Part shown: positions 1-10,147 of the stretch, piece after piece
Numbering within the stretch: position 1 is the stretch's first letter
Layout: each line of letters opens with the position of its first letter
DNA from: Kluyvera ascorbata ATCC 33433
GTDB taxonomy: Bacteria > Pseudomonadota > Gammaproteobacteria > Enterobacterales > Enterobacteriaceae
DNA length: 64,000 nucleotides
NCBI RefSeq assembly: GCF_000735365.1
Contig: NZ_JMPL01000014.1
Span: forward strand, 1 to 64,000
Direction of reading: 5' to 3'
Program-made: the position numbers and the translations under genes
Notes under the pieces: model-generated
Databases searched by the model: none
What the model was told of the DNA's origin: nothing
What the model saw: only the letters and a program-made list of their open reading frames with translations

Positions 1-691
1 CGACCATCGCGAATGGCAGCCGGTGGGGCAGCGCTTTGCGCGGGCGAATCGGCTGTATGTCGATTTGCCCGGCCACGGTGGATCTTCAGCCGTACGGGTT
101 AATAACTTCGCTGAGATGGACGCCGCGCTCCAGGCTACGCTGCTTAGTTACAACATACTCAACTACTGGCTGGTCGGTTACTCGCTGGGCGGACGGATTG
201 CCATGCACTACGCCTGCTCGCGGCCGGAAGGCCTGGCAGGGCTGATTGTTGAAGGCGGTCATCCTGGGCTGACGAACGATGTGGAACGTGAATTGCGCTG
301 GCGCAACGACGAAGCCTGGGCACAGCGTTTTCGCGAGCTTCCGCTTGCCGACGTCTTTACCGCCTGGTATCAACAGCCGGTTTTTGCCAGCCTCACCGAC
401 GCACAGCGTGCCTCGCTGGTGACGCTGCGCCAGAAAAACGACGGCAACGCGCTGGCGGCGATGCTGCTGGCCACCTCTTTAGCCGTGCAGGAAGACCTTC
501 GTCCTGCGCTGCAAACGCTTTCACTACCATTCTGGTATCTCTGTGGCGAGCGCGACAGCAAGTTTCGGGCGATTGCCGAGGAACTCTCGCGCCCTTGCCA
601 CCTTATTCATGATGCTGGACACAACGCGCACCGGGAAAACCCCGCGGGCGTGGCCGCGTGTCTGGCTCAGATTCTGCCTGTTAACTTATAG
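1..691 (+). CDS. menH: MenH, SHCHC synthase (5' end cut by window edge)
   Basis: This is the C-terminal part of an alpha/beta-hydrolase that makes 2-succinyl-6-hydroxy-2,4-cyclohexadiene-1-carboxylate in menaquinone synthesis. The reading frame is open from base 2, so the gene is truncated by the window edge and the GTG at 23 is an internal Val. The nucleophile elbow GYSLGG, a VEGGHPGL segment, a CGERDSKF segment carrying the acidic residue, and the C-terminal GHNAHRENP with the catalytic His are all visible and match E. coli MenH. It lies 8 bases before menB in the same direction, as in the E. coli men operon. About 20 N-terminal residues are missing from view. Confidence 0.95.
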   Translation, partial: DHREWQPVGQRFARANRLYVDLPGHGGSSAVRVNNFAEMDAALQATLLSYNILNYWLVGYSLGGRIAMHYACSRPEGLAGLIVEGGHPGLTNDVERELRWRNDEAWAQRFRELPLADVFTAWYQQPVFASLTDAQRASLVTLRQKNDGNALAAMLLATSLAVQEDLRPALQTLSLPFWYLCGERDSKFRAIAEELSRPCHLIHDAGHNAHRENPAGVAACLAQILPVNL

Positions 692-699
692 GACTCGCT

Positions 700-1557
700 A
701 TGATCTATCCTGATGAAGCTATGCTGTACGCCCCCGCTGAGTGGCACGATTGTTCCGAAGGTTTTACCGACATTCGCTACGAAAAATCCGCTGACGGCAT
801 CGCCAAAATCACCATTAACCGCCCGCAGGTTCGCAACGCGTTTCGTCCACTGACGGTCAAAGAGATGATTCAGGCGCTGGCGGATGCGCGCTATGACGAC
901 AACGTCGGCGTTATCATCCTGACCGGCGCGGGCGACAAAGCCTTCTGCGCCGGTGGTGACCAGAAAGTGCGTGGCGACTACGGCGGATACCAGGACGACA
1001 GCGGTGTTCACCACCTGAACGTGCTGGACTTCCAGCGTCAGATCCGTACCTGCCCAAAACCAGTGGTAGCGATGGTGGCTGGCTTCTCCATCGGCGGCGG
1101 CCACGTGCTGCACATGATGTGTGACCTGACTATTGCGGCGGATAACGCCATCTTCGGCCAGACCGGTCCGAAAGTCGGCTCCTTTGACGGCGGCTGGGGC
1201 GCTTCTTACATGGCGCGCATCGTCGGCCAGAAAAAAGCGCGTGAAATCTGGTTCCTGTGCCGCCAGTACGACGCGAAAGCGGCGCTGGATATGGGCCTGG
1301 TGAACACCGTGGTACCGCTGGCTGACCTCGAAAAAGAGACCGTACGCTGGTGCCGCGAAATGCTGCAAAACAGCCCGATGGCGCTGCGCTGCCTGAAAGC
1401 CGCGCTGAATGCCGACTGTGACGGCCAGGCGGGTCTGCAAGAGCTGGCCGGTAACGCCACCATGCTGTTCTACATGACCGAAGAAGGTCAGGAAGGCCGT
1501 AACGCTTTCAACCAGAAACGTCAGCCTGACTTCAGCAAATTCAAACGGAATCCGTAA
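700..1557 (+). CDS. menB: MenB, 1,4-dihydroxy-2-naphthoyl-CoA synthase
   Basis: A 285-residue crotonase-fold enzyme, the same length as E. coli MenB. It closes the second ring of the naphthoquinone from o-succinylbenzoyl-CoA in menaquinone synthesis and acts in the cytosol. Visible signatures are the oxyanion-hole region around [16 protein letters not shown], the [20 protein letters not shown] segment and [16 protein letters not shown], which in this family includes the bicarbonate-binding Gln/Gly and Trp. ATG 700 follows menH by 8 bases with AGGA nearby. The stop TAA shares one base with the menC start, so translation is probably coupled. There is nothing unusual in the protein. Confidence 0.98.
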   Translation: MIYPDEAMLYAPAEWHDCSEGFTDIRYEKSADGIAKITINRPQVRNAFRPLTVKEMIQALADARYDDNVGVIILTGAGDKAFCAGGDQKVRGDYGGYQDDSGVHHLNVLDFQRQIRTCPKPVVAMVAGFSIGGGHVLHMMCDLTIAADNAIFGQTGPKVGSFDGGWGASYMARIVGQKKAREIWFLCRQYDAKAALDMGLVNTVVPLADLEKETVRWCREMLQNSPMALRCLKAALNADCDGQAGLQELAGNATMLFYMTEEGQEGRNAFNQKRQPDFSKFKRNP

Positions 1558-2522
1558 TGCGTAGTGCGCAGGTTTACCGCTGGCAGATACCGATGGACGC
1601 AGGTGTGGTTCTGCGCGAGCGGCGGCTGAAAACCCGTGATGGGTTATTCGTCTACCTGCGTGACGGCGAACGGGACGGGTGGGGAGAAATTTCCCCACTA
1701 CCGGGCTTTAGTCTGGAGTCGCTGGACGACGCGCAGTCGGCGCTGCTCGGTTGGGTTAACGCCTGGCGGCAGGGCGACGATGGCGCGTTGCCAGAGGTTC
1801 CCTCGGTGGCCTTTGGCATCAGCTGTGCGCTGGCGGAGCTCAACGATGCGCTGCCTGAGGCGGCGGATTATCGCGCCGCGCCGCTGTGCACCGGTGACCC
1901 GGACGATCTGGTTATCAAGCTTGCTGATATGTCCGGCGAGAAGGTGGCTAAAGTGAAGGTCGGCCTGTACGAAGCGGTCCGTGACGGCATGGTGGTGAAT
2001 CTGCTGTTGGAAGCTATTCCAGAGCTGACCCTGCGCCTCGATGCCAACCGCGCCTGGACGCCGCTGAAAGCCCAGCAGTTCGCCAAATACGTCAACCCGG
2101 ACTATCGTTCGCGCATCGCCTTCCTTGAAGAACCGTGCAAAACCCGCGATGACTCGCGCGCCTTTGCGCGTGAAACCGGCATTGCTATTGCCTGGGACGA
2201 AAGCCTGCGCGAGGCGGATTTCCGCTTTGAAGCCGAGCTTGGCCTCAAAGCCGTGGTGATTAAACCAACGCTGACCGGCAGCCTGGAACGCGTAAAAGCG
2301 CAGGTGGCGGCGGCGCATGCGCTTGGCCTGACGGCGGTAATTAGCTCCTCGCTGGAATCAAGCCTCGGTTTAACTCAGTTAGCGCGCATCGCGGCCTGGC
2401 TCACCCCAGACACCATTCCGGGTCTGGATACTTTGAATTTGATGCAAACTCAGCTTATCCGCTGCTGGCCTGACAGCCCGCTGCCATGCGGGGCAATTGA
2501 GGATATGGAGCCGCTGCTGTGA
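1557..2522 (+). CDS. menC: MenC, o-succinylbenzoate synthase
   Basis: A 321-residue enolase-superfamily enzyme (E. coli 320) that dehydrates SHCHC to o-succinylbenzoate. The expected catalytic and metal-binding pieces are present: VAKVKVG with the first Lys, RLDANRAW and FLEEPC and AWDESLRE with the three acidic metal ligands, and VVIKPTL with the second catalytic Lys. The ATG at 1557 overlaps the menB stop by one base and the end overlaps menE by four bases (GTGA), so the three genes form one translationally coupled block. Confidence 0.97.
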   Translation: MRSAQVYRWQIPMDAGVVLRERRLKTRDGLFVYLRDGERDGWGEISPLPGFSLESLDDAQSALLGWVNAWRQGDDGALPEVPSVAFGISCALAELNDALPEAADYRAAPLCTGDPDDLVIKLADMSGEKVAKVKVGLYEAVRDGMVVNLLLEAIPELTLRLDANRAWTPLKAQQFAKYVNPDYRSRIAFLEEPCKTRDDSRAFARETGIAIAWDESLREADFRFEAELGLKAVVIKPTLTGSLERVKAQVAAAHALGLTAVISSSLESSLGLTQLARIAAWLTPDTIPGLDTLNLMQTQLIRCWPDSPLPCGAIEDMEPLL

Positions 2523-3880
2523 CCTTCTCTACCTGGCCGTGGCGGCACTGGCGCGAGGAGCGTGGCGACGCCATCGCGCTGCGTCTCGATGATGAAACGC
2601 TGAGCTGGACGGCGCTGTGTGAGCGTATCGACGCGCTCGCCGCCGGGTTTCAGGCGCAGGGCGTTAATCCCGAAGACGGCGTGGCGCTCTGCGCGCGCAA
2701 TCGCCCGGAAGCGGTGCTGGCCTGGCTGGCGTTGTTGCAGTGCGGCGCGCGTATCCTGCCGCTAAACCCACGGCTACCGGCGACGCTGGTCAGCGAACTG
2801 CTTCCGGGGCTCAGCCTGTGCCACTTTTTAAATCTGGAAGCCGATGATCACTACGGCCTTGCGCCGTTGCAGCTGCGTTCCGCACCGCTGACCTCGCCGT
2901 GCGACTGGCGTGCTGAACGCCTGGCTTCGATGACGCTCACCTCGGGTTCAACCGGCCTGCCGAAAGCGGCGGTCCATACCTGCGCGGCGCATCTGGCGAG
3001 CGCACACGGCGTGCTGAGCCTGATGCCGTTTGCAGAAAACGACTGCTGGCTGCTGTCGCTACCGTTGTTTCACGTCTCCGGCCAGGGCATTTTCTGGCGC
3101 TGGCTGCTGGTGGGCGCGCAGATGGCGGTGAGTGAGCATCCGCTTGCGCAGGCGCTGCACGGGTGTTCCCACGCGTCTCTGGTGCCGACGCAGCTTTGGC
3201 GCCTGCTTAATGATGAACAGCCGCTCACTCTGAAAACGGTGCTGTTGGGCGGCGCGGCGATTCCTGCGGTGCTGACCGAACAGGCGGCAGCGCGGGGGAT
3301 TCAAACTTTCTGCGGCTACGGCCTGACCGAGTTTGCTTCCACCGTCTGCGCGCGTGAAGCCAACGGCGGCGAGGATGTCGGCATGCCGCTGCCAGGGCGC
3401 GAACTGCGGCTGGTCGATGGCGAAATCTGGCTGCGCGCCAGCAGCATGGCTTCAGGCTACTGGCGCAACGGTGAACTGCTGCCGCTGACCAACGCCGAAG
3501 GCTGGTTTGCCACCCGCGATCGCGGTGAAATCCATGACGGCAAACTGCACGTCATTGGTCGTCTGGATAATCTGTTTTTCAGCGGCGGTGAAGGCATTCA
3601 ACCAGAAGAAGTTGAGCGAGTGCTGGTACAGCATCCGGCGGTGAATCAGGTCTTTATTGTCCCCATTGACGATATCGAATTTGGCCAGCGCCCGGTGGCG
3701 GTACTGGACGCTGAGCCCACGCTGAATATGGCTGAGCTGGCGTTGTGGGCGAAAGACAAGTTGGCGGGATTCCAGCAGCCGTGCCAATGGTTGACGCTGC
3801 CGGAAGAAATGAAGGGGACGGGCATTAAGGTGTCCCGTCATCAGCTGATGCAGTGGGTGAACGCCCAGTTAAAATCATGA
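2519..3880 (+). CDS. menE: MenE, o-succinylbenzoate-CoA ligase
   Basis: A 453-residue member of the acyl-adenylate-forming ANL family (E. coli MenE 451). It activates o-succinylbenzoate with ATP and CoA, feeding MenB. The phosphate-binding loop [16 protein letters not shown] lies near residue 140, the A5 motif [10 protein letters not shown] near 270, and the hinge region ATRDRGEI with [20 protein letters not shown] near 330-360. A C-terminal Lys-containing segment KGTGIKVSR supplies the usual catalytic lysine. The start is GTG 2519 within the menC stop overlap. It is the last gene of the men block; no clear hairpin terminator follows before yfaZ. Confidence 0.97.
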   Translation: MTFSTWPWRHWREERGDAIALRLDDETLSWTALCERIDALAAGFQAQGVNPEDGVALCARNRPEAVLAWLALLQCGARILPLNPRLPATLVSELLPGLSLCHFLNLEADDHYGLAPLQLRSAPLTSPCDWRAERLASMTLTSGSTGLPKAAVHTCAAHLASAHGVLSLMPFAENDCWLLSLPLFHVSGQGIFWRWLLVGAQMAVSEHPLAQALHGCSHASLVPTQLWRLLNDEQPLTLKTVLLGGAAIPAVLTEQAAARGIQTFCGYGLTEFASTVCAREANGGEDVGMPLPGRELRLVDGEIWLRASSMASGYWRNGELLPLTNAEGWFATRDRGEIHDGKLHVIGRLDNLFFSGGEGIQPEEVERVLVQHPAVNQVFIVPIDDIEFGQRPVAVLDAEPTLNMAELALWAKDKLAGFQQPCQWLTLPEEMKGTGIKVSRHQLMQWVNAQLKS

Positions 3881-4056
3881 ATAATAGATACGTGTTATTT
3901 CATTAACATACGCCATCATTCCTGGTGATGTATTAGACGTAATTCGTTACAATCCCCCTGATTATTGCCTGTTTAGTACATTGAATCCGCTGCGTATCGC
4001 AGTACAATTCAGCGGTTTAAGGGCGTTTATTTTTGCGTTTGCATGAAAGGATGAAG

Positions 4057-4599
4057 ATGAAAAAGAGCGTGTTATTTGGTCTGGCGGGGCTGATGTTTGT
4101 CTCCGCGTCAGCGAGTGCAATCAGCTTTAACGGTCAAGCTGGTAAAGATTACACTAACCTGGGCTTTGGTGTCGGTACTGAGACTTCTGGCCTGGCGTTA
4201 ACCGGTAACTGGACGCACAGCGACGACGATGGTGATGTGGCAGGTCTGGGCCTGGGACTGAATATCCCTCTCGGTCCGTTCATGGCTACCGTGGGTGGTA
4301 AAGGCGTTTACACCGATCCTAACGACAGCGATTCCGGCTATGCCGCAGCGGTCGGTGGTGGACTGCAGTGGAAAATCGGCGACAGCCTGCGTCTGTTCGG
4401 TGAGTACTACTACTCCCCGGATTCACTCTCAAGCGGTATCGACAGCTATACCGAAGCTAACGCGGGCGCGCGTTATACCATTATGCGTCCAATCAGCATC
4501 GAAGCGGGTTATCGTTACCTGAACCTCGCGGGTAAAGACGGTCATCGTGACAACGCCGTGGCCGATGGCCCGTACGTTGGTGTGAGCGCATCGTTCTAA
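4057..4599 (+). CDS. yfaZ: YfaZ family outer-membrane protein
   Basis: A 180-residue exported protein closely matching E. coli YfaZ. The first 20 or so residues (MKKSVLFGLAGLMFVSASASA) form a signal peptide ending at an AxA site. The rest alternates aromatic and glycine residues and ends in a C-terminal Phe (GVSASF), typical of a small outer-membrane beta-barrel. I chose ATG 4057 because an AAAGGA ribosome site sits about 6 bases upstream; ATG 4051 would place that site against the start. Function is not established for the family. It is a single gene between menE and yfaY with its own hairpin terminator downstream. Confidence 0.92.
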   Translation: MKKSVLFGLAGLMFVSASASAISFNGQAGKDYTNLGFGVGTETSGLALTGNWTHSDDDGDVAGLGLGLNIPLGPFMATVGGKGVYTDPNDSDSGYAAAVGGGLQWKIGDSLRLFGEYYYSPDSLSSGIDSYTEANAGARYTIMRPISIEAGYRYLNLAGKDGHRDNAVADGPYVGVSASF

Positions 4600-4608
4600 T
4601 CCCCCTCC

Positions 4609-4637
4609 GGCGCGGCGACACCGCTGCGCCAGTTTTT
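4609..4637 (+). terminator. Rho-independent terminator after yfaZ
   Basis: A GC-rich hairpin, with arms starting GGCGC and ending GCGCC, is followed by AGTTTTT ten bases after the yfaZ stop codon. Confidence 0.65.
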
Positions 4638-4697
4638 CTCTTCTTAAATCCTCCGCTTGCGTTATAGTGACTCGTCCTCTTTTTATTGGAGAAAGTG

Positions 4698-5894
4698 ATG
4701 ATAACGGTTGAGATGCTGTCCACCGGTGACGAAGTCTTATCGGGGCAGATCGTCGATACAAACGCTGCCTGGCTTGCCGATTTTTGTTTCCAGCGGGGTA
4801 TTCCGCTGACGCGACGTAACACCGTTGGGGATAACCTGGATGACCTGGTCGCTATTCTGCGCGAGCGCAGTACTCAGGCAGATATTCTGATTGTGAACGG
4901 CGGTCTCGGGCCGACCAGCGACGACCTTAGCGCGCTTGCTGCGGCAACGGCGAAAGGTGAATCGCTGATTATGCACGAAGAGTGGCTGGCGTTTATGGAG
5001 CGTTTCTTCCGCGAGCGTGGCCGTGTGATGGCGCCGAGCAACCGCAAGCAGGCGGAGATCCCGGCCAGCGCCGAGCTTATCGACAATCCGGTCGGCACCG
5101 CCTGCGGCTTTGCCGTTAAGCTTAACCGCTGCCTGATGTTCTTTACGCCGGGCGTGCCGTCTGAATTTAAAGTGATGGTTGAGCAAGAGATCCTGCCGCG
5201 TATTCGCCAGCGTTATCCGGTCGGCGAGCCGCCGCTGTGCCTGCGTCTGACGACCTTTGGCCGTTCTGAAAGCGATCTTGCCCAAAGCCTGCAGCACCTT
5301 GAACTGCCACCGGGCGTGAGCATGGGTTATCGCTCCTCGATGCCGATTATTGAACTGAAGCTGACCGGGCCTGCGGAACATCGTGATGCGATGCTGGCGC
5401 TGTGGCCAGAAGTACAGAAAGTGGCGGGCGAAAGTCTGATTTTTGAAGGCACCGAAGGGCTTCCCGCGCAGCTTGCCCGCGTGCTGAAAGAAAGACAGTT
5501 CAGCCTGACGTTAAGCGAGCAGTTCACCAGCGGGCTGATTGCCCTACAGCTTTCCCGTGCCCAGGCGCCGCTGCTGGCGAGTGAAGTGGTACCGCCGCAG
5601 GATGAAACGCTGGCGCAAACCGCCCGCTGGGCCGCCGAGCGTCGCGTGAACCATTTTGCCGGGCTGGCGCTGGCGGTAAGTGGTCTTGAAAGTGAACACA
5701 TTAACTTTGCGCTGGCGACACCGGAAGGGACGCACGCGCTGCAGGTGAAGTTCAGCAATACGCGTCATGGTCTGGCGGTGCGTCAGGAAGTGTGTGCGAT
5801 GATGGCACTGAACATGTTGCGCCGCTGGTTGAATGGCCGTCCCGTTGCCAGCGAACACGGCTGGATTAACGTGGTGGACTCGCTCACGCTTTAA
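4698..5894 (+). CDS. yfaY: YfaY, CinA-like (MoaB/Mog domain) protein
   Basis: A 398-residue protein matching E. coli YfaY. The N-terminal half is a MoCF-type domain: EMLSTGDEVLSGQIVDTNAAW near residue 4, NGGLGPTSDDLS near 70, and a TPGVPSEF segment near 150. This is the fold that in CinA proteins carries nucleotide or ADP-ribose pyrophosphatase activity. The C-terminal half resembles the CinA/nicotinamide-nucleotide amidase domain, but I do not see a clear catalytic Ser-Lys pair, so amidase activity is doubtful. ATG 4698 is preferred over the upstream TTG 4686 because a GGAG site lies 6 bases upstream. The gene is monocistronic and convergent with glpC. Confidence 0.93.
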   Translation: MITVEMLSTGDEVLSGQIVDTNAAWLADFCFQRGIPLTRRNTVGDNLDDLVAILRERSTQADILIVNGGLGPTSDDLSALAAATAKGESLIMHEEWLAFMERFFRERGRVMAPSNRKQAEIPASAELIDNPVGTACGFAVKLNRCLMFFTPGVPSEFKVMVEQEILPRIRQRYPVGEPPLCLRLTTFGRSESDLAQSLQHLELPPGVSMGYRSSMPIIELKLTGPAEHRDAMLALWPEVQKVAGESLIFEGTEGLPAQLARVLKERQFSLTLSEQFTSGLIALQLSRAQAPLLASEVVPPQDETLAQTARWAAERRVNHFAGLALAVSGLESEHINFALATPEGTHALQVKFSNTRHGLAVRQEVCAMMALNMLRRWLNGRPVASEHGWINVVDSLTL

Positions 5895-5912
5895 GCTGTA
5901 ACCGGCTTTTCT

Positions 5913-5935
5913 CCCTCTCCCTTTCAGGGAGAGGG
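5913..5935. repeat. Perfect hairpin between yfaY and glpC
   Basis: A perfect 9-bp inverted repeat (CCCTCTCCC, TTTCA loop, GGGAGAGGG) lies between two convergent genes. There is no T-run on either strand, so it is not a canonical terminator, although it may act as a transcription or mRNA 3'-end barrier. Confidence 0.6.
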
Positions 5936-5951
5936 GACCGTTGGGCGCAGA

Positions 5952-7145
5952 TTATCGGACCAACGCCCGCGCTAACAGCGTGATTGGATGTTCACAACGC
6001 TTGCTGGTGGACATCTCAATCTGCCATTTGCAGGTCTCGCAGTCGGTAATCACCAGGTCTGCGCCGCTCGCTTCAATTTGCTCGAAGAGCGGTGCGCCTA
6101 TTGCCTGCGACGTTGGGTAGTTCTCCGTTTTGAAGCCGTAAGTTCCCGCTATTCCGCAGCATTGTGAATCCAGCACCTGAAGCTCAATACCCGGTATGCG
6201 GCGTATTAATTCCAGCGAGTACAGCGACCAGCCCATCTTTTCCATATGACACGGCGTGTGATACACCACCTTTAGCGGCAGTGGCTGTAACGGCAGCTCC
6301 GCTCCATCATCCAGCTTGCGCCACAGCCAGCGGGTTGCTAGCTCAATGTTGTCGCGCAGATCGTGGTTATCGACGTCCAGCAGGTGCGGGTACTCATCAC
6401 GCAGCGTAAAAGTGCAGGTGGACGAGGTGGCAATGACCGGCAGCTTTTTGCCGCCAATGGCTTCCCGCAGCGACTTGACGTTGCTCTGCGCCTGTCGACG
6501 GGCTTTATCAAAGAAACCGTTAGCAATCAGCGGCACGCCGCAGCACTTCTCTTTGCTGAGTAGCTGCACACCAATGCCTATCGCATTCATCACCTTTATC
6601 AAATCCAGCCCGAGCTGCGGATGGTTGTAATTAACGTAGCAGCCGTGGAAGAAAGCGACCTGCTCGGCAAACTGCGCCTGTGCTGCGGCAATACGCGCGT
6701 AGCGGCGGCGGAAGGTGCCGAAGGAGTATTTCGGTAGGGCGCGGTGATGGTCAATCTTGAGCGCGCTATCCAGAAGTTGACGCACGGGCTTCAGGCCGGT
6801 GGCGGCATTGACGATGGGGGCGAACGGCGTAGAGAGCGTGCCCATCAGGTCGGTATGGCTGAGGATCGTATCGCGGATACCCGGTTTTTGCTGGCTATAG
6901 TCGGCGCGGGCGCGCTGGATAATATCGCCAATTTTGACATCCGACGGGCAGGCGACTTCGCAGCGTTTGCAGTTGATGCAGTATTTTAGCGCCTCGTCAT
7001 ACAGCCCGGCGTCTTTGCGGCGCAGACGTTCGCCGTCCGGCCCGGCCTGTTTTGGCCCCGGATAGCGTGGGTTGACGCGGCTAACGGGGCAGACGGTGGT
7101 GCAAACGGTGCATTTAATGCAGTTTTCGAAACTTTGCTGGCTCAT
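5952..7145 (-). CDS. glpC: GlpC, anaerobic glycerol-3-phosphate dehydrogenase subunit C
   Basis: A 397-residue iron-sulfur membrane-anchor subunit of the anaerobic GlpABC dehydrogenase, which passes electrons from glycerol 3-phosphate to menaquinone. Two [4Fe-4S] ferredoxin motifs lie in the first 70 residues ([15 protein letters not shown] and [14 protein letters not shown]). Two CCG-type cysteine-rich segments follow ([13 protein letters not shown]...KCCGVP and [11 protein letters not shown]...[11 protein letters not shown]). ATG 7145 (MSQQSFENC) overlaps the glpB stop by four bases and gives the E. coli length (396). The open frame extends upstream of this ATG inside glpB but has no support. 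It is the last gene of glpABC. Confidence 0.97.
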   Translation of the reverse strand: MSQQSFENCIKCTVCTTVCPVSRVNPRYPGPKQAGPDGERLRRKDAGLYDEALKYCINCKRCEVACPSDVKIGDIIQRARADYSQQKPGIRDTILSHTDLMGTLSTPFAPIVNAATGLKPVRQLLDSALKIDHHRALPKYSFGTFRRRYARIAAAQAQFAEQVAFFHGCYVNYNHPQLGLDLIKVMNAIGIGVQLLSKEKCCGVPLIANGFFDKARRQAQSNVKSLREAIGGKKLPVIATSSTCTFTLRDEYPHLLDVDNHDLRDNIELATRWLWRKLDDGAELPLQPLPLKVVYHTPCHMEKMGWSLYSLELIRRIPGIELQVLDSQCCGIAGTYGFKTENYPTSQAIGAPLFEQIEASGADLVITDCETCKWQIEMSTSKRCEHPITLLARALVR

Positions 7146-8401
7146 GCTTCGCCTCCCGCCAAACGGATAATCTGCGCGGCAGCGTGTAGCGCGGAGACGG
7201 CGCATACGCCCCCGCCGCAGCCCTGCGCGATCGGGTCGAAGCCGCCAAGCACCGAGCCGATGGCAAACAGGTTGCGCATCGGTAGACCTCGGAGCGTGGG
7301 ATGCAGCTCGGCATCGACGATTGCGCCCGACTGCTGCCACGGCTGCGGGTCAAAGAAATCATCGCGATAGCCCGCGCTACGTGAGGTGGGTTGCTGAATA
7401 TCCAGCCCCATAATGGACTCGCGAATGTGGTCGCGATCGGCGGTCAGGCCGTTGCTGAAGAAACTGCCGCTGGCCAGTACCGCATAGCGCGGACGTAATG
7501 GAATATCGCCGTGGTTACGCGTCCAGACTTCGCAAACCTCGCCGCGGTCGTGGCTGACGCGCACCGCTTCATCACCCGCCATCCAGGTTCCGCCCAGCGC
7601 AACAAACCGCCGTTGCAGGGTGGTGTGGAGCCGCATGCCCGGCACTGAAGGCGGCAGCGTTGGCAGAAGCAGCAGGGTGCAGGGGAGATTGTGATTGAGC
7701 CAGTCGAATAACGCCGTGTCACGCAGGCCAAAGCAGGCGGGCATCACCAGCGTGTCGCATCCTTCACTGAGCGGTAATAGCGCCTGATGCAACATTGACC
7801 AGTGCGTTTTTTCATCCAGTACCCTGGCGATATTGACCGCGCGGAACTCGGTCGGGTTTTCCCGCAGCACATCCAACTCTGGTAAATCGATTTCAGCGGT
7901 ATCGGCGTTTAGCCCCTGCTGCTGGAGGGATTCGGCGACCAGATGCGGCTGGAAATCGAGAAATCCACTAATGCCGACGACCCGAACGCGGCCGCGCCTG
8001 AACGGGATAATCGGTACTTCCGACGGACTCAGCCAGGCGGCACGTTGAGTGCCCAGCGGGGTAATACGCTGATGAGGCTTCGCCATATCGCCGCGCATGT
8101 TGATTCCGCATTCAGCCAGCAGCGTCTGCGTCTGCTGCGCGTAGTGCTGCACAAGACGGGAGCCAATCAGGCTATAGGGATGCTGCGGGGATTGTTCGCG
8201 CAGCGCGGCCAGCCCGTCTGCGAGGTGGGTGACCGGTTGACCGTCGGGCAGGGTGCAGAGCAGGTCCAGCGAGCCGGAAGAGAAGTGCAGCGCACTCTGG
8301 CCCCGGCTGACAATCACCGTGCGCAGGCCCGCTTTTTGTAGCTGGATGCCGCACAGCAACCCGGCGAGTCCGCCGCCGATAATCACGCTATCAAATTTCA
8401 T
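7142..8401 (-). CDS. glpB: GlpB, anaerobic glycerol-3-phosphate dehydrogenase subunit B
   Basis: A 419-residue flavoprotein subunit, exactly the E. coli length. The N-terminal dinucleotide-binding motif is clear ([19 protein letters not shown] near residue 5). A C-terminal FAD-site segment ([30 protein letters not shown]) is also present. It forms the soluble catalytic dimer with GlpA, which GlpC attaches to the inner membrane. Its start overlaps the end of glpA by 11 bases and its end overlaps glpC by 4 bases, indicating tight translational coupling. Confidence 0.97.
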   Translation of the reverse strand: MKFDSVIIGGGLAGLLCGIQLQKAGLRTVIVSRGQSALHFSSGSLDLLCTLPDGQPVTHLADGLAALREQSPQHPYSLIGSRLVQHYAQQTQTLLAECGINMRGDMAKPHQRITPLGTQRAAWLSPSEVPIIPFRRGRVRVVGISGFLDFQPHLVAESLQQQGLNADTAEIDLPELDVLRENPTEFRAVNIARVLDEKTHWSMLHQALLPLSEGCDTLVMPACFGLRDTALFDWLNHNLPCTLLLLPTLPPSVPGMRLHTTLQRRFVALGGTWMAGDEAVRVSHDRGEVCEVWTRNHGDIPLRPRYAVLASGSFFSNGLTADRDHIRESIMGLDIQQPTSRSAGYRDDFFDPQPWQQSGAIVDAELHPTLRGLPMRNLFAIGSVLGGFDPIAQGCGGGVCAVSALHAAAQIIRLAGGEA

Positions 8402-10019
8402 CTTCTGGCTCCTTTTTCAGGCCGCACAATCCCTGGTATACCCAGCGGGTTAATTCGCTCTCGCGCAGCGCATCGCCCCAGGCAATCGGCTGGACGCCTT
8501 TCCAGCGTTCATTGAGGAAGGCAGAAAGCTGGGTGAGCGATTGCGCCGAGGTGGCGACGCGATAACGCTGGAGCAGACCGGCTGCGCGGCAGGCGCACAG
8601 CTCGCCCTGGCATGTACCCATGCCGACGCGGGTGCGGCGGCGTAAATCCAGCAGGTTATTGACCGCCAGATTTTCCACCGCGTACTGCACTTCGCCCGCG
8701 GTGACGGCTTCGCATTCGCAGACTACGCTGCGCTGTAATCGAGTGTTGCCGAGCCATTCCGGCGTACGGTCGCCGTGGCGATAGACCGCTGAACCGCGCA
8801 GCGGCGCGGGCAGGGAAATCATACGTTGCAGCGTTTTCTCCGCCGGCTCACGGGAGCCAGGCAGCGGTGTTTGTGCGGTGGTGCAGATGCCGCTGTGGTT
8901 AAGTTTGCGGCAAACCGCATCGGTGGCCCATTCAGCCATCAGGCGATAGGTCATCAGCTTGCCGCCGGTGATGGTAATGAACCCTTCCAGCCCGTCGCGC
9001 TCAGCGTGATCCAGCAGAACAATACCCCGGCTGACGTTGCGCCCGCTGGGGTCGTTATCGCTGGCAACCAGCGGGCGTACGCCGCAGTAGGCGCGAAGAA
9101 TGCGGGTATTCGCCATGATTGGCGCCAGCTTTTCACCTTCGCGCAGCAGAATATCCACCTCGTCGGCGGTAACGCGGCAGCGGTCAATGTCGTCGTAATC
9201 GATATGCGTTGAAGTGGTACCAATCAGCGAAATGGTATCGCCAGGCACCAGAATATCGGCATCGGCGGGCGCACGACAACGGTTGATCACATGCTGGTTG
9301 ATACGGTTTTCAAATATCAGCAGCGAGCCTTTCGCCGGGAACATGCGGATGCGCAGGTCGGCGTATTCGACAATACGCTGTCCCCAGATCCCGGCGGCGT
9401 TGACCACCACCGGCGCACGCAGCGATTGCGGTTGCCCGGTAGTGTGGTTGAGCAGGTGAACGCCGTGGATGCGATCGTTGTGGCGAATAAGGCCGGTGAC
9501 TTCATGGGCGGTAAAAATCGTCGCGCCGTGTTCGCGGGCATCGAGCATATTGGCGGCGGTCAGGCGGAAGGGGTCGACGGTGCCGTCGGGCACGCGCACC
9601 GCGCCAACCAGCGCGGGGTTCACCGCTGCCTCCATCCGCCGCGCCAGCGCGGGGTCGATAGCTTCAGCCTGAATTCCCGCCGTCTGGCAGGCATCCATAA
9701 AGGTACGCTGATAGCCGAGGTCATCTTCAGGCAGGGTGATAAACAGCCCGCTGGTGGGTTCGATACAGTGGCGGGCGATGCGCCGCAGGATCTGGTTTTC
9801 GCTGATGCATTCGCGCGCCGATTCGCTGTCGGTCACCGCATAGCGCGCGCCGCTGTGCAGCAGGCCGTGGTTGCGCCCGGTTGCGCCAGTGGCAATATCA
9901 AAGCGTTCAACCAGCGCTACCTTCAGACCGCGAAGCGAGCAGTCGCGGGCGATACCGGCCCCGGTGGCTCCGCCGCCGATGATGATGGCATCGTATTCAT
10001 TGACAGAGGCGCTGTCCAT
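8391..10019 (-). CDS. glpA: GlpA, anaerobic glycerol-3-phosphate dehydrogenase subunit A
   Basis: A 542-residue FAD-dependent dehydrogenase, identical in length to E. coli GlpA. It oxidises glycerol 3-phosphate to dihydroxyacetone phosphate in anaerobic respiration. The FAD-binding motif is near residue 10 ([21 protein letters not shown]), followed by [18 protein letters not shown]-terminal BFD-like cysteine cluster ([10 protein letters not shown] ... [13 protein letters not shown]) lies near residues 430-480. Two GlpR-like operators lie just upstream. The gene context is unlike E. coli, because the divergent neighbour glpT is absent and a LysR gene sits upstream on the same strand. Confidence 0.97.
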   Translation of the reverse strand: MDSASVNEYDAIIIGGGATGAGIARDCSLRGLKVALVERFDIATGATGRNHGLLHSGARYAVTDSESARECISENQILRRIARHCIEPTSGLFITLPEDDLGYQRTFMDACQTAGIQAEAIDPALARRMEAAVNPALVGAVRVPDGTVDPFRLTAANMLDAREHGATIFTAHEVTGLIRHNDRIHGVHLLNHTTGQPQSLRAPVVVNAAGIWGQRIVEYADLRIRMFPAKGSLLIFENRINQHVINRCRAPADADILVPGDTISLIGTTSTHIDYDDIDRCRVTADEVDILLREGEKLAPIMANTRILRAYCGVRPLVASDNDPSGRNVSRGIVLLDHAERDGLEGFITITGGKLMTYRLMAEWATDAVCRKLNHSGICTTAQTPLPGSREPAEKTLQRMISLPAPLRGSAVYRHGDRTPEWLGNTRLQRSVVCECEAVTAGEVQYAVENLAVNNLLDLRRRTRVGMGTCQGELCACRAAGLLQRYRVATSAQSLTQLSAFLNERWKGVQPIAWGDALRESELTRWVYQGLCGLKKEPEDEI

Positions 10020-10030
10020 AATGTGTCCTC

Positions 10031-10051
10031 AATGTTCGTTTTGATAACATT
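10031..10051. promoter_or_regulatory. Probable GlpR operator 1 (glpABC)
   Basis: AATGTTCGTTTTGATAACAT contains a perfect ATGTTCG half-site of the GlpR consensus and a degenerate second half. It lies 12 bases upstream of the glpA start, where GlpR repression of glpABC is expected. Confidence 0.6.
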
Positions 10052-10079
10052 AAGTCACGTATATGAATTGATTTGTTTG

Positions 10080-10101
10080 ATTTCGAACATATTCGAGCAT
10101 T
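10080..10101. promoter_or_regulatory. Probable GlpR operator 2 (glpABC)
   Basis: TTTCGAACATATTCGAGCAT carries two tandem (T)TCGARCAT half-sites that match the CGAACAT half of the GlpR consensus. It lies about 60-80 bases upstream of glpA, consistent with the multiple operators known at E. coli glpA. Confidence 0.6.
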
Positions 10102-10147
10102 AATCGAAAGTGATAATCGCGAGAAATGTGCCGTGTATCGCCTTTTC

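Noticed and set aside
10067-10080. FNR site at the glpA promoter (TTGATTTGTTTGAT)
   Set aside because: The second half is a direct repeat, TTGAT, instead of ATCAA, so it is not a palindromic FNR box, although FNR control of glpABC would be expected.
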